Below, one piece after another: positions 1 through 13,400 of a stretch of DNA of 64,000 nucleotides. A program made the position numbers and the translations under genes. Location of the stretch: contig NC_058518.1 in NCBI RefSeq assembly GCF_904849725.1, positions 7,150,147-7,214,146 on the forward strand, written 5' to 3'. Within the stretch, counting starts at the first letter, position 1; each line of letters opens with the position of its first letter. The DNA comes from Hordeum vulgare subsp. vulgare. Its lineage: Eukaryota > Streptophyta > Magnoliopsida > Poales > Poaceae. Below the pieces are notes generated by a model. That model had not been told where the DNA came from. It did not search any database and worked only from the letters and a program-made list of their open reading frames with translations.

Positions 1-3000
1 CCGTTGCACCGCCGACCTAGACCTTTTCTCCCCTCCTCTCCTCTCTTATTTGTTTTTGCGGATGCTAAGATTTCCCGTTTTAAACCTCTATTTTAAAAGG
101 GTGCGTCTTCTTCTTTACAATAAAAGTCCTTTTATTATATGTGGGGGCAACCCTTAGATTTTATTTTATTTCTCTGTTTGTGTTATTTTAAAAACCCTCC
201 CATCTTATTTTCTCTTTTAAAAGGCTTTTATGTATTCTTTAAATAAAGGGGTTTTATTTAATTGTTTTAAAAAAGGGGTTATTTTTATCTTCTTGTTAAA
301 AGAGTTTTAATTTAATTCTTCAAAAGGGTTGTGATTTTAATTCTTTTAAAAAGGGTTCTATTTTTATTCTTTAAAAAAAAGAAGGTATCCTTTTTATTTC
401 TTTAAAAATGCCCAATCTATTTATAGTTGGGGTTTGTTTTAAAGGGGTCAAAAGGCATATATTTTGGTTTATTTTATTTTGTTAAAAAAACCTTTCTTCC
501 TTTACAGATTTCGGTTTTAAAGGTTTTTTAAAAAAAGAGGTTAAAAAACCAAAATAGGGGGAAGGAAGCTGGGCCTTGACCTAGCCCGCATCCCCCGTGC
601 GCCTCTTCTCTGTCAGCCCGATCCCATCTCTCTCTCGTCGTCCCCAGCGCCTCCTCTCCTCGCCACCCAGCGCCGCCTCTTCCCCGGCCGCGCAGCCGCC
701 GCCATGGCCGTCCTGGCCTCCTCCTTCCGTATGCGCGCGCCGCCGCCCACCTGCAGGAGACCCGCGCCTCGATCCCGTCGCCCGTCATGGCCGCGCTGCC
801 AGCCCGCGCCTCGCGCGCGCCCTCGCCTCCAGCGTCCCTCCGCCTCGCCCCTCGCGCACCTCTCTGCTCCGCGCCGGACCGAGCCGCCGTCGTCTCCCGC
901 GCGCGCCCCGCTGTCGCCAGCCCCAGGCCCGAGCCGCTCCTACGCCGCCCTGCCCGAGCTGGCCCCGTCGGCTGATGTGCTGCGCCTCCCCGAGCGCCGC
1001 CCCTTGTCGTGGCCTCGCCTCGCCGCGCCCGCCTCGGCCTCGTCGCGCCCGCCTCGCCGCCGGCCACAGCCTCCCTCGTCGATGGCCACAGCTCCTGCCG
1101 AGCTGCTGTTCCCCGCTGCCGTGCCGCGCCGCCAAGACCTCTAGGATGCCGGTGCAACCCCTGGGGCTAGTTCCCATGCCTGCCTGTGCTGCTAGCTGTG
1201 CCGAGCCGCCGCTGTTGCTGTTGCTGGGCGTGCCGCTAGCTGCTGCTGCCGGGTATGCTGCTGTCGTCGCCGCCGCTGTTGCCGCGTTGCAGTTGCCTGC
1301 CTTGCTGCTGCTGCTATAGTTGATGTGTATGCTGTTGCTGGGTGCTTATGCTACTGTCGCTTGCTCAGCTGCTGCTAGCTTGTGCCGGTGCTGCCCATTG
1401 CTGGTTGTCGTTGCTGTGTCGTGCTATGCCGCGCTATCGCTTGCCCGCTGCAAGTTGCTTGCTGGCCTGAAGTTTGCGTGGCCGTAGCTGCTATGCTTGT
1501 TGTAGCTTTTGCTATTAGATGCTAGGCTTGGTTGCCGTGCTTCTTGCCGTTGTCTGCCGGCGCCGATGCATTTGCTGTGGTGCCGCATGCGTCGCCGCGT
1601 GCGCCGCTCTCCTCCCCGTGGAACCGACAAGAACGCCGAGTACCACGACGCCCCGACGACCCCGGACATCCACGGATTCGGGAACGACTACTGACGCCGA
1701 AGACCAGAGAACCACGACACCGAGCGAACGCCTACCGTCGACGAGACTGTGTACCACTACGTCAACTACCGGCTCGTGTACGACTACTTCCACGACGACC
1801 ACGACGTCCGCTTCGACCGAACCCCTCCGATTCGCACGCGTCGAAGGTATACCGAAAGGACATGTCATGTACCGTGTCCTAGTGATGAACGAATTTATGT
1901 GTTGAACAAGTTGAATGCATGTATGCACCGTATGTATGCACCATTTATTTTCCGTGCACGTCGTCTTCCTTTTCGTCGAGCCCTCGACACATGGGAACCC
2001 GAGATACGAGATCACCCCATCTTTATTTACCGTTCCCGCACGCGTTCGTATACGTTGGTACCGGTTTCTCCTCGAGTTATCGGGACCCGAACATTGTCGT
2101 GGCATCGTTTCCGATTCGCCGCCATGGTTTCCTCTTGCTCGCCATGGCGACACCATGCTTATTTCCCTCCTTGTCGTGATGTGTTGAACTCTCATGCATG
2201 ACGCATTCATGGCATATGATCGTGTGTTGCATGTCTCTCGTGTCCGAGCTCCGTTCTATGCTCCGCGTGATAACCGACTAGGATGCCATGTAGGTTCGTC
2301 GCTTCACCCTTGCCATGTTAAACAACATTAATTTTGCCGTGTAAATAATCGGGAGTGAGTTAAATAATTAACTGTGGAGTTTCGTCGATATGCAACCCGT
2401 TGCATATCGAGCTTCATTTAATGTGTAGTGTTTGTGTGAGGTGAATTTCCATGCCATCCCTTGCATCTTTGAACTGATCATGCATCATGTTAGGGTGTGC
2501 ATCATGTCTTGCATTTGCCGTGGTGAATATCTGTGTTGATGTTTGTTTCCGGTTTCCTCCGTCTCGATAGAGTTCCGCAAGCGTGTCGGAATGTGAGGAC
2601 CCGTTCGACTACATTGGTTCGCTGACTCCACCGAGTTGTTCTTCTTCCAAGCGGGATCTCAGGCAAGATGATCATTTCCCTAGATACCATTACTATCATT
2701 GCCATGCTAGTTATTTCGATGCTATCGATTATGTCCCGTTGCCTACCACTTGTTAAAAATCAGCCTCTCAACAATGCAATGAATACCTTCAACCTGTTCG
2801 ACCTAGCAAACCAATGATTGGCTATCTTACCGCTTGCTTACCCATGTTGTTAACGTTGCTAGTTGCAGGTGTAGATGCTTCCATGTGAAAACATGGGTTC
2901 TTTGTTATATCACCATATTAAATGCTATTTAATTTAATGCACCTATATACTTGGAAAAGGTGGAAGGCTCGGCCTTTCTAGCCTGGTGTTTTGTTCCACC

Positions 3001-4336
3001 TTTTCCCCCTTAGTTTTCGGCTACCGGTGTTATGTTCCATGAATGAGCGCTCCTAACACGATCGGGGTTGTTATGGGGACCCCCTTGATAATTCGATTTA
3101 GATTAAAGTTGGTCTGGCAAGGCCCAACTTTGGTACTACATTTGCCTAATAACTAATGAATTGCATAGGGAGTAATTAACCCGAGGATAACTTAATCAAC
3201 CCCCGGGCCAGTGCTCCTCATGAGTGTTGGTCCACCCACCTGGCAGTCGGCGGTGCCACCATGGGGCAACTCGAGGTTTGGTTCCCGTCCACTTTGCATA
3301 GACAGTGTGTCCTGAGAACGAGATACGCGGCTCCTATCGGGTTCGTCGACACACCGGGTGGCCTTGCTGGATTAGTTTTACCTTTGACGAGATATCTTGT
3401 GCATCGGGATTCCGGTGATGCTTTGGGTAATCTCACAGTTCAGGTTTTCCACTAGGGAATCCGACGAGATCGCGAGCTTCGTGATTGAGGATTTCTATGC
3501 GGCTTGTGGTAATTTGTGATGCACTAGTTGGAGCATCCCTGGAGGGTTAAATCTTTTCGGAAAGCCGTGCCCGCGGTTATGTGGCAACGTGGAAACTTTG
3601 TTTAACACTGGTTCTAGATAACTTGAAGTTAACTTAACTAAAACTTGCCAACTGTGTGCGTAACCGTGACTCTCTCTTTCGTGAGTTCTTTCTCCGATCG
3701 AGGACACGGTGGGGTTATGTCTGACGTAGGTAGGTGTTTCACGATCATTCATTTGATCATCAGTAGTTTACGTCCGTGATGCATAGAACTTCCCTCCTCT
3801 TATTCTTGTACTCGTAGGTTAGCCACCAAATATATTCTTAGCCGCTGCTGCATCCTCACCACTTAACCATATCTCACCCATTAAGCTTTGCTAGTCTTGA
3901 TACCTTTGGAAATGAGATTGCTGAGTCCCCTGTGGCTCACAGATTACTACAACACCAGTTGCAGGTACATGTAAAGGTTACTTGACGCGAGCGCGTTGAT
4001 TGTTCATTTGGAGTTGCTTCTACTTCTTCTTCTTCATCGATCTAGGATGGGTTCCAGGCCGGCAGCCTGGGATAGCAAGGATGGACGTCGTTCTTCTTTT
4101 GTCGTTTGTTTTCGTCCGTAATCGGACCGTGCTCTTACTCTTGATGATTATGTAATATACTGATGTGACTCTGATGTAGTTTGTGGCGAGTGTAAGCCAA
4201 CTCTGAATGTATATCTCTTCTTTTCAGTACATGTACTTGTAACGATATCCATTCTTGCGACACGACGAGATGCGCTTCTATCCCTGATGAGGCCTTCGTG
4301 CCAAATTGAGGATAGGGTCGCATCTTGGGCGTGACA
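1..4336 (+). mobile_element. Sukkula-like gypsy LTR, nearly complete, solo or terminal
   Basis: The right edge at 4321-4336 reads CATCTTGGGCGTGACA, the terminus I remember for the long LTR of the Triticeae element Sukkula, whose LTR is over 4 kb. The window start therefore lies close to the LTR's left end. Inside are an A/T-run zone (about 60-540), a very GC-rich, CT-repeat-bearing zone (about 595-1320) and AT-rich sequence typical of these LTRs. No tRNA primer-binding site follows position 4336, so this edge is the outer side of the element: a solo LTR or a 3' LTR. Long open frames in the GC-rich zone (for example 597-1319) are compositional and match no protein I know. Family name is from memory; LTR identity is fairly sure. 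Confidence 0.72.
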
Positions 4337-4452
4337 CTTTCAAAGAGATTGTCCATTTTGTACACGAAGTGCATCCAGTTTTGGCGGTAACCCTCTCAAC
4401 TTTCTTGCATATGCTATGTGGATGAAATGATACCATGCCAAAATAAAAAGAG

Positions 4453-4517
4453 AGGCGCAATGCTCACCTGCACATTGCTTAGCTTAAGGCCAACGTGCAG
4501 GTGAGCACTGCGCTTCT
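4453..4517. repeat. Inverted repeat (hairpin) in CACTA arm
   Basis: Arms GCGCAATGCTCACCTGCAC (about 4456-4474) and GTGCAGGTGAGCACTGCGC (about 4494-4512) pair with one mismatch around a loop of about 20 bases. It may be a foldback remnant or part of the CACTA subterminal region. No gene is associated. Confidence 0.7.
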
Positions 4518-4735
4518 CCCTTCATCGTCTCTACACTCAGGGCTTATAAACCGCCGCGAGTGCCTCTCGCTTGGGGAGGTAGGACTAAAAAACAGCTGCA
4601 GAAAGAATCAACTAAAAATCTCTTTTACCGGTTCATGCCACGAACCGGTACTAAAAGGTGCTCGTGGGGCCCCAGCCTTAAAACCTGTACCAAATAAAAT
4701 GCCTTCGTAACAGCCTTAGAACTGGTACTAAAGGA

Positions 4736-5290
4736 ACGAACTAAAAAGCTTTTATAAACCTCTTGTATTATTGAAACTAAAATTATATAGAATTTTGTTA
4801 CAAACTTTAGTAGCAAAAAGAATTATCATAAAAGAAAATAAATAAGTACTTAGAATTTTGTTCAAAACATTAGAACTAAATTTTTTATCATAAATGAAAA
4901 TAGATAAGTAATTAGAATTTTGTTACAAACTTTAATAGCAAAAAGAATTATCGTAAAAGAAAATAAATAAGTAATTAGAAACAAAAAAGAAAGCAAAAAA
5001 ACTGGGAAAAAATTAAAATAAAGGAATCAACTAAAAAGCTTTTATAAACCTCTAGTATTACTGAAACTAAAATTATATAGAATTTTGTTACAAACTTTAA
5101 TAGCAAAAAGAATTATCATAAAATAAAATAAATAAGTAATTAGAATTTTGTTCAAAACATTAAAAGCAAAAAAGAATTATCATAAAAGAAAATAAATAAG
5201 TAATTAGAATTTTGTCACAAACTTTAATAGCAAAAATAATTATCGGAAAATAAAATAAATAAGTAATTAGAAACAAAAAAGAAAGAAAAA
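4736..5290. repeat. AT-rich tandem repeat, about 290-bp period
   Basis: A unit beginning AACTAAAAAGCTTTTATAAAC occurs at about 4739 and again at about 5029. Each unit contains several shorter sub-repeats built on GAATTTTGTTACAAAC and AATAAATAAGTA. It is internal satellite-like sequence of the CACTA element and has no coding potential. Confidence 0.75.
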
Positions 5291-5547
5291 AACAGGAAAA
5301 AAATTAAAAAAAAGTGCCACCTACATGGCCACAACGGCCTGCATACAACTAGAAACCCATTACTAGGGCCAGGATGCACACCCGCAGTAGGCCCAATAGG
5401 CCCACAAGCACAGAGAATGATTTTAGGCCCGTAAGCCTGCAGTAGAGAGGAGCTTGAAGTGGTTGGTTTGGCAGGGCTTATAAACCACTCCGAGCTCCTC
5501 TCGGCTAGCGAGGTGGGACTAAACATAGCACCGCACCGCGCAAGGCC

Positions 5548-5778
5548 TTTGGTCCCGGTTGGTGGCACCAACCGGGACTAAAGTGAGGCATTGGTACCGG
5601 TTGGTGCCACTAACCGTGACCAAAGGCCTCTACTTCCCGCCCTTTGGGCTGCTGAAAAGAGACCATTGGTCCCAGTTTGTGCCACCAACCGGTACCAATG
5701 CCTCTGCTTCCCGCCCGTCGGGCTGCTGAAAAGAGACCTTTGGTCCCGGTTGGTGCCACCTACCGGGACTAAAGGTGG
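5548..5778. repeat. CACTA subterminal palindromes (four copies)
   Basis: Four imperfect or perfect palindromes lie at 5548-5582, 5590-5624, 5664-5699 and 5738-5774, each centred on GGTGCCACC-like cores with TTGGTCCCGG / CCGGGACTAA arms. The copy at 5548-5582 is essentially perfect. A related palindrome sits at 4625-4655 and others at 18872-19036. Such arrays are transposase-binding and hairpin-forming sequence in grass CACTA elements. The GC-rich stretch 5810-6060 that follows resembles a 5' leader for the downstream gene. Confidence 0.75.
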
Positions 5779-6589
5779 GGCTATACAAGCGACAGTCTAA
5801 AAAAATTTGATCTCTCCCCCTCTCTCCATTCGATCCCGACGCCGCCAGGCTGCCCGTACGTCCGTCTCCTCCTCGCCGTCGTCGCCCCGCGCCGTCCCGC
5901 GCCGCCCCCCGCCCCGCGCCCCGTGCCCCGCGACGCCACCGGCCCCTGCCCGTCGCCGCCCTGGCCCACGCCGCACCTCACCGTCGACAATCGTCGTGCC
6001 GCCCCGCCCCGCACCGCACCTCGCCGTCGCCGTCGCCGTCCCCGACACCGTCGCCATGAGCAAAGACTTTTTTTCTGTTAAAAGATTTTTTTGGTGATAT
6101 TATTGTTGAATATGCCTCTTTGTATGTTCATATATATGCAAAGATCGAATATGTCAAATTTTTATGATTTTTTCTGTTCATAGAATTTTTATGTTTTTTT
6201 TCTGTTGTAATTTTGTTCATAGAATTTTAATGATTTTTTGTTCATAGTATTTTCTTTGTCAATTTATGTATATGTTCATATTGTGTATGTATAGAAAAAT
6301 TGTGCATGATCAAAGTCATTTATGAATATGTTCATATGTAGAATAGAGGAAAAAGGAAAAAAATAAGAAGAGAAAGTGTTTAAAATAATTAGTTATAAAA
6401 ATAATAGAACTATAGTTAAACTAGTTTATTTTAGTAAGTACTACTTTATTTTATTTATAGTAAGTGCTTCATATATAGTTGAACTAGCTAGTTGATTTAA
6501 TAAACTACTTTATTTTACTATATATAGACGTACTTTGTTTTACACGATTATATTGTTGTTTACACACATTTACCACATTAAAACAGGAA

Positions 6590-8030
6590 ATGTCTGACGA
6601 TGGATATTGCGAGTGTGAATATTGCGGGGACTCTTGGGGGATGTGCGACATGCCTCACCTACGAGACGATAGGTTCTTCAGCATGAAGCTTGACGAGAAC
6701 GGCGATATGTACCTCCCTTGCCATGCAAGAAGATATGTGTTGGAGAGGCTCGGTTTCGAAGACCACGAGAGAATTGAGACGAGGAGCGCTAAGTTGAGGA
6801 CTATACATGGTCACACATTTGTTATTCAAGTATTTAATTCAGTTTTTCAAATAGAATTTCGGTGCCCAAAGTGGGAAGATCTTTGCAAGGCATATGGATT
6901 TCAAAAGGGAATGGCAATCACCTTCAATCTTCGTCCTGAAGATAATATGCCAGACAACATCGACATTTGGGTGGTTGTCGATGATATGCTTACTGTTTTA
7001 CATCCATGTGAGTTTCTCAACCATATTTGTCAAGTAATTTGCATTTATATTTATAAATAGTTGGTGTAGTCAACCTGTTTTCCTCTCGCAATTTACATGT
7101 CATGTGGTGTTTATCGTCTATTAAAACTTTGGCCACATGTTGCACGTTCCTAGTTATTGGGTCATAGTTATAATTATATCATGTTACATGTTGTACAAAC
7201 AACAACAACAACCCAAATTGTCCTTTGAATGATCGTAGCACATGTGGTCGTTTTGAATGGTTTATATAATGCCCACATCTTGTGGACAATTACAAAATTT
7301 CTAAGTATTTTTGAAACATTAAATTATTACAAAATTTGGGTGGTTGTCGATGATATGCTTCCTGTTTTACCTCCATGTGAAGTAATTTGCATTTATATTT
7401 AGAAATAGTTGGTGTTCATCTATACACTAAATTTGTTAAATTATAATTTACAGCTTATTTCGTTGCTTCGACTGAATTACGAAAATTAATTGACACGACA
7501 CACTACACGTATGGATCACATCTAACGTGGGAGGAGAAGGATGATCTTGTCCACTTTCTTGTTGTTGGTGTTCTGGCTTCTAGGGATACCTTCCCGTATC
7601 ATTTTGGAATTGGCCAAAATTATTCATTTTACATGCCACTAGTGCATAGGTTCAGTCCAGATGACATTCGCCGAAATGTCTTGGTAAGAGTTTCCTAATT
7701 AAGAACGCTCCACTATTGCATAAATGGTGTTGATTACATTGCTAACTAGGTTATTATTATGTTCTTCAACAGCAACTGCCACATGATGTAGTGCCTCCGT
7801 TAATGGACCCAGAAGGTCAAATGAGAATTAGAAGCCCACTGAGGGCTGAGTTCTATGTTCCATAATCGATTAACTTCAAATCAAGATCAAAAAGACTCCA
7901 AATTGAAGCATGGAGAGAAATAAAGAAGGTTCGCAAGCCAGAAGCTGGAGACCGTTGGATCTCTGTGATTCATCATGGAGCCATAGGTCTTATTCAGTTT
8001 TATGACATTATATCTAAGAGCGAGGACTAG
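6590..8030 (+). pseudogene. B3-like DNA-binding protein gene in CACTA, premature stop
   Basis: Three exons can be joined in frame: 6590-7007, 7454-7683 and 7773-8030, with introns starting GTGAGT and GTAAGA and ending CAG. The first 216 codons are open, but codon 247 is TAA (7863-7865). Reading continues open for 54 codons after it, to TAG at 8028-8030, giving about 300 residues in all. The N-terminus is cysteine-rich (CECEYC). Residues about 85-135 (GHTFVIQVF...CPKWEDLC.AYGF..GM) look like a B3-type pseudobarrel; exons 2-3 look like a second, weaker B3-like half ending in a GDRWIS..H.GA motif. The assignment rests on recalled family patterns and is moderate. Its position inside a CACTA element suggests transposon cargo. 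The retained frame after the stop suggests a recent loss. Confidence 0.6.
7327..7415 (+). repeat. Duplicated exon-1 edge inside intron 1
   Basis: This stretch repeats 6966-7068, covering the end of exon 1 (GGTGGTTGTCGATGATATGC) and the start of intron 1 (TTGCATTTATATTTA.AAATAG), with a small deletion at the splice donor. It is a local duplication of about 360 bp offset within the B3-like pseudogene. Confidence 0.8.
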
Positions 8031-8461
8031 GTCTTATGAGAGACAAGTTATTCTAGTTTATATTATTACTTGACATGATCGATTAATTAGGATGCATAAT
8101 GCATATGATGACTATATATATATTATGATGTTTCTCTGTTTTATTTTATGTGTATCATATGATAACTTGTTATATGATTAAGTTGATGATGAGTTGTTAG
8201 ATGATCGATTAGAATACTATTGCCATTCGACGAAAATGATATGAAATGATCTACTGTAAAAAAGATGCATATATGTGCATGTAACTCGTGTCTACATTTT
8301 ATAAATATGTTCGACAAAGCACGATGGATGATCAAGCATGGAGATATATAAGAGAGGACATTTTTCTCTATTAGCTAGCTAATAACAACCTAAATTAACC
8401 CCTAAACCAGCCCCTTTAAAAAAACCTCAGCTCCAGCCAGGTGCTGACGCGTGGATGCCTT
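8031..8461. other. CACTA interior, no gene seen
   Basis: This is AT-rich 3' flank of the B3-like pseudogene. From about 8430 it becomes CACTA subterminal sequence (GGTGCTGACGCGTGGATGCC) that continues across the inserted solo LTR at 18866. I see no coding sequence. Confidence 0.6.
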
Positions 8462-8721
8462 TGTTGGGTAACGTAGCATAAATTCAAAATTTTCCTACGC
8501 ATATTCAGATCTTCCTATGGAGAGACCAGCAACGAGAGAGGGGTAAGAGCATCTTCATACCTTTGAAGATCGCTAAGCGGAAGCGTTGCTAGAATGCGGT
8601 TGATGGAGTCGTACTCGCAGCGATTCCGATCTAGTGCCGAACTACGGCACCTCCGCGTTCAACACACGTGCAGCCTGGTGACGTTTCCCGCACCTTGATC
8701 CAGCAAGGAGGAGGGAGAGGT

Positions 8722-10425
8722 TGTTGGGGAACGTCGCATGGGAAACAAAAAATTTCCTACGCGCACGAAGACCTATCATGGTGATGTCCATCTACGAGAG
8801 GGGATGAGTGATCTACGTACCCTTGTAGACCGTACAGCAGAAGCGTTAGAGAACGCGGTTGATGTAGTGGAACGTCCTCACGTCCCTCGATCCGCCCCGC
8901 GAACAATCCCGCGATCAGTCCCACGATCTAGTACCGAACGGACGGCACCTCCGCGTTCAGCACACATACAGCTCGACGATGATCTCGGCCTTCTTGATCC
9001 AGCAAGAGAGACGGAGAGGTAGAAGAGTTCTCTGGCAGCGTGACGACGCTCCGGAGGTTGTTGATGACCTTGTCTCAGCAGGGCTCCGCCCGAGCTCCGT
9101 AGAAACGCGATCTAGAGGAAAAACCGCGGAGGTATGTGGTCGGGCTGCCGTGGAAAAGTCGTCTCAAATCAGCCCCAATACCTCCGTATATATAGGTGGG
9201 AGGGAGGGGACCTTGCCTTGTTTTTTTTTCTTTCTCTTTTGATTTTGCTTTGTATGGCGCATAGGGCCCTTTTGGGCTGTCCCACCAGCCCACTAAGGGC
9301 TGGTGCGCCACCCTTATGGCCTATGGGCTTCCCCGGGGTGGGTTGCCCCCCCCCCCCCCGCGGTGAACTCCCGGAACCCATTCGTCATTCCCGGTAACTC
9401 CGAAAACCTTCCGGTAATCAAATGAGGTCATCCTATATATCAATCTTCGTTTCCGGACCATTCCGGAAACCCTCGTGACGTCTGTGATCTCATCCGGGAC
9501 TCCGAACAACATTCGGTAACCAACCATATAACTCAAATACGCATAAAACAACGTCGAACCTTAAGTGTGCAGACCCTCCGGGTTCGAGAACTATGTAGAC
9601 ATGACCCGAGAGACTCCTCGGTCAATATCCAATAGCGGGACCTGGATGCCCATATTGGATCCTACATATTCTACGAAGATCTTATCGTTTGAACCTCAGT
9701 GCCCAGGATTCATATAATCCCGTATGTCATTCCTTTTGAACTTCGGTATGTTACTTGCCCGAGATTCGATCGTCAGTATCCGTATACCTATTTCAATCTC
9801 GTTTACCGGCAAGTCTCTTTACTCGTTCTGTAATACAAGATCCCGCAACTTACAATAAGTCACATTGCTTGCAAGGCTTGTGTGTGATGTTGTATTACCG
9901 AGTGGGCCCCGAGATACCTCTCCGTCACACGGAGTGACAAATCCTTGTCTTGATCCATACTAACTCAACTAACACCTTCAGAGACACCTGTAGAGCATCT
10001 TTATAGTCACCCAGTTACGTTGCGACGTTTGATACACACAAAGCATTCCTCCGGTGTCAGTGAGTTATATGATCTCATGGTCATAGGAATAAATACTTGA
10101 CACGCAGAAAACAGTAGCAACAAAATGACACGATCAACATGCTACGTCTATTAGTTTGGGTCTAGACCATCACGTGATTCTCCTAATGACGTGATCCAGT
10201 TATCAAGCAACAACACCTTGTTCATAATCATAAGACACTGACTATCTTTGATCAACTGGCTAGCCAACTAGAGGCTTGCTAGGGACGGTGTTTTGTCTAT
10301 GTATCCACACATGCAAATGAATCTTCATTCAATACAATTATAGCATGGATAATAAACGATTATCTTCATACAGGAATTATAATAATAACTATATTTATTA
10401 TTGTCTCTAGGGCATAATTCCAACA
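8722..10425 (-). repeat. 3' LTR of Angela-like element
   Basis: On the minus strand it begins TGTTGGAATTATGCCC and ends ...GTTCCCCAACA. A CCCC tract lies near 9346-9359. It lacks an 11-bp duplication (ATTCCCGGTAC) that the other LTR carries near 16335-16355. Transcripts from this LTR would run leftward. Confidence 0.9.
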
Positions 10426-10440
10426 GTCACCCACTTGCAC
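10426..10440 (-). other. Polypurine tract of Angela-like element
   Basis: On the minus strand GTGCAAGTGGGTGAC directly precedes the 3' LTR start TGTTGG. A purine-rich AAGTGGGTGA-type tract is the usual plus-strand priming site in BARE/Angela elements. Confidence 0.75.
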
Positions 10441-10477
10441 TAGAGTCAATAATCTAGCCATCACATCATCATGTGAA

Positions 10478-13400
10478 TTACATTGTAATAAATCTAACAC
10501 CCATACAGTTTTGGTGTTGATCATGTTTTTGCCATGGAAGAGGTTTAGTCAGCGGGTCTGCTACATTCAGATCCGTGTGCACTTTGTATATATTCACGTC
10601 CTCTCCCTCGACGTAGTCGCGGATGAGGTTGAAGCGTCGTTTGATGTGTCTGGTCTTCTTGTGAAATCGTGGTTCCTTTGCTAAGGCAATGGCACCCGTG
10701 TTGTCACAGAACAAGGTTATTGGATTCAGTGCGCTTGGCACCACTCCAAGATCCATCATGAACTGCTTCATCCAGACACCCTCCTTAGCCGCCTCCGAGG
10801 CAGCCATGTACTCCGCTTCACATGTAGAATCTGCTACGACGCTTTGCTTGGAACTGCACCAGCTTACCGCACCCCCATTAAGAATAAATACGTATCCGGT
10901 TTGCGACTTAGAGTCGTCCGGATCTGTGTCAAAGCTTGCATCGACGTAACCTTTTACGGCGAGCTCTTCGTCACCTCCATACACGAGAAACATCTCCTTA
11001 GTCCCTTTCAGGTATTTCAGGATATTCTTGACCGCTGTCCAGTGATCCACTCCTGGATTACTCTGGAACCTACCTGCCATACTTATGGCCAGGCTAACAT
11101 CCGGTCTAGTGCACAGCAATGCATACATGATAGAACCTATGGCTGAAGCATAGGGGACGGAGCGCATATGCTCTCTATCTTCATCAGTTGCTGGGCACTG
11201 AGTCTTACTCAATCTCGTACCTTGTAAAACTGGCAAGAACCCTTTCTTGGACTGTTCCATTTTGAACCTCTTCAAAACTTTATCAAGGTATGTGCTTTGT
11301 GAAAGTCCTATCAGGCGTTTTGATCTATCCCTATAGATCTTAATGCCTAGAATGTAAGCAGCTTCTCCTAGGTCCTTCATAGAGAAACTTTTATTCAAGT
11401 AGTCCTTTATGCTCTCCAAAAACTCCACGTTGTATCCAATCAGCAATATGTCATCCACATATAATATTAGAAACGCCACAGAGCTCCCACTCACTTTCTT
11501 GTAAATACAAGATTCTCCAACCACTTGTATAAACCCAAATGCTTTGATCACCTCATCAAAACGTTTGTTCCAACTCCGAGATGCTTGCACCAGTCCATAA
11601 ATGGATCGCTGGAGCTTGCACACCGTGTTAGCATTCTTAGGATCGACAAAACCTTCGGGTTGCATCATATACAATTCTTCCTTAAGGAAACCGTTAAGGA
11701 ACGCCGTCTTGACATCCATCTGCCAGATTTCATAATCGAAAAATGCAGCTATTGCTAACATGATTCTGACGGACTTAAGCATCGCTACGGGTGAGAATGT
11801 CTCATCGTAGTCAACTCCTTGAACTTGTGAAAAACCCTTTGCCACAAGTCGAGCTTTATAAACGGTCACATTGCCGTCAGCGTTCGTCTTCCTCTTAAAG
11901 ATCCATTTGTTCTGAATAGCCTTGCGGCCCTCAGGCAGTACTTCCAAAGTCCACACTTTGTTCTCATACATGGATCCTATCTCGGACTTCATGGCTTCTA
12001 GCCATTTGTTGGAATCTGGGCCCACCATTGCTTCTTCATAATTTGCAGGTTCATCGTTGTCCAACAACATGACTGATAAGACGGGATTACCGTACCACTC
12101 TGGAGCAGCACGTGGTCTCGTCGACCTGCGTGGTTCGACAGAAACTTGAACCGGAGTTTCATGATCATTATCATTAACTTCATCCTCAACCGATGTCGCA
12201 ACGACAGAGGTTTCCCCTTGCCCTGCGCCACCATCCAGAGGGATGAGAGGTTCGACAACCTCGTCAAGTTCTATCTTCCTCCCACTCAATTCTCTCGAGA
12301 GAAACTCCTTCTCGAGAAAAGCTCCGTTTTTAGCAACAAACACTTTGCCCTCGGATTTGAGATAGAAGGTGTACCCAACTCTCTGTTTTGGGTAACCTAT
12401 GAAGACGCACTTTTCCGCTTTGGGTTCCAGCTTTTCAGGCTGAAGCTTTTTGACATAAGCATCACATCCCCAAACTTTAAGAAACGACAACTTTGGCCTT
12501 TTGCCATACCACAGTTCGTATGGTGTCGTCTCAACGGATTTTGATGGTGCCCTATTTAAAGTGAATGCAGCTGTTTCTAATGCATAACCCCAAAACGATA
12601 ACGGCAAATCGGTAAGAGACATCATAGATCGCACCATCTCTAATAAAGTATGATTACGACGTTCGGATACACCATTACGCTGTGGTGTTCCAGGCGGTGT
12701 CAACTGTGAAACAATTCCACATTGTCTTAAGTGAGCAGCAAACTCGAAACTCAGATATTCACCCCCACGATCAGACCGTAGGAACTTGATCTTCTTGTTA
12801 CGATGATTTTCGACTTCACTCTGAAATTGCTTGAACTTTTCAAATGTTTCAGACTTGTGCTTCATTAAGTAGACATAACCATATCTACTCAAATCGTCAG
12901 TGAAGGTGAGAAAATAACGATATCCGTCGCGTGCCTCTACGCTCATCGGACCACACACATCGGTATGTATGATTTCCAACAAGTCACTTGCACGCTCCAT
13001 TGTTCCGGAGAACGGAGTCTTAGTCATCTTGCCCATGAGGCACGGTTCGCACGTGTCAAGTGAATCAAAGTCAAGTGACTCCAAAAGTCCATCAGCATGG
13101 AGTTTCTTCATGCGCTTTACACCAATATGACCTAAGCGGCAGTGCCACAAAAATATGGCGCTATCATTGTTAACTCTAACTCTTTTGGTCTCCATGTTAT
13201 GTATATGCGTATCGCTATCAAGATTCAATATGAACAATCCTCTCACATTAAGTGCATGACCATAAAAGATGTTACTCATAGAAATAGAACAACCATTATT
13301 CTCTGACTTAAAAGAGTAACCGTCTCGCAATAAACAAGATCCAGATATAATGTTCATGCTCAACGCAGGCACTAAATAACAATGATTTAAGTTCATCACT

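Noticed and set aside
597..1319. Long open frames on both strands in the GC-rich zone
   Set aside because: They follow base composition (Ala/Pro/Arg-rich), overlap in several frames and lie inside the LTR; no domain is recognisable.
5797..6097. Open frames in the GC-rich stretch before the B3-like gene
   Set aside because: Low-complexity Arg/Pro/Ala translations; better read as an untranslated leader of the CACTA cargo gene.
8738..9311. Open frames within Angela LTRs (also at 15659-16384 and 39114-39770)
   Set aside because: LTR sequence with known boundaries; the frames differ between LTRs and have no homologous protein.
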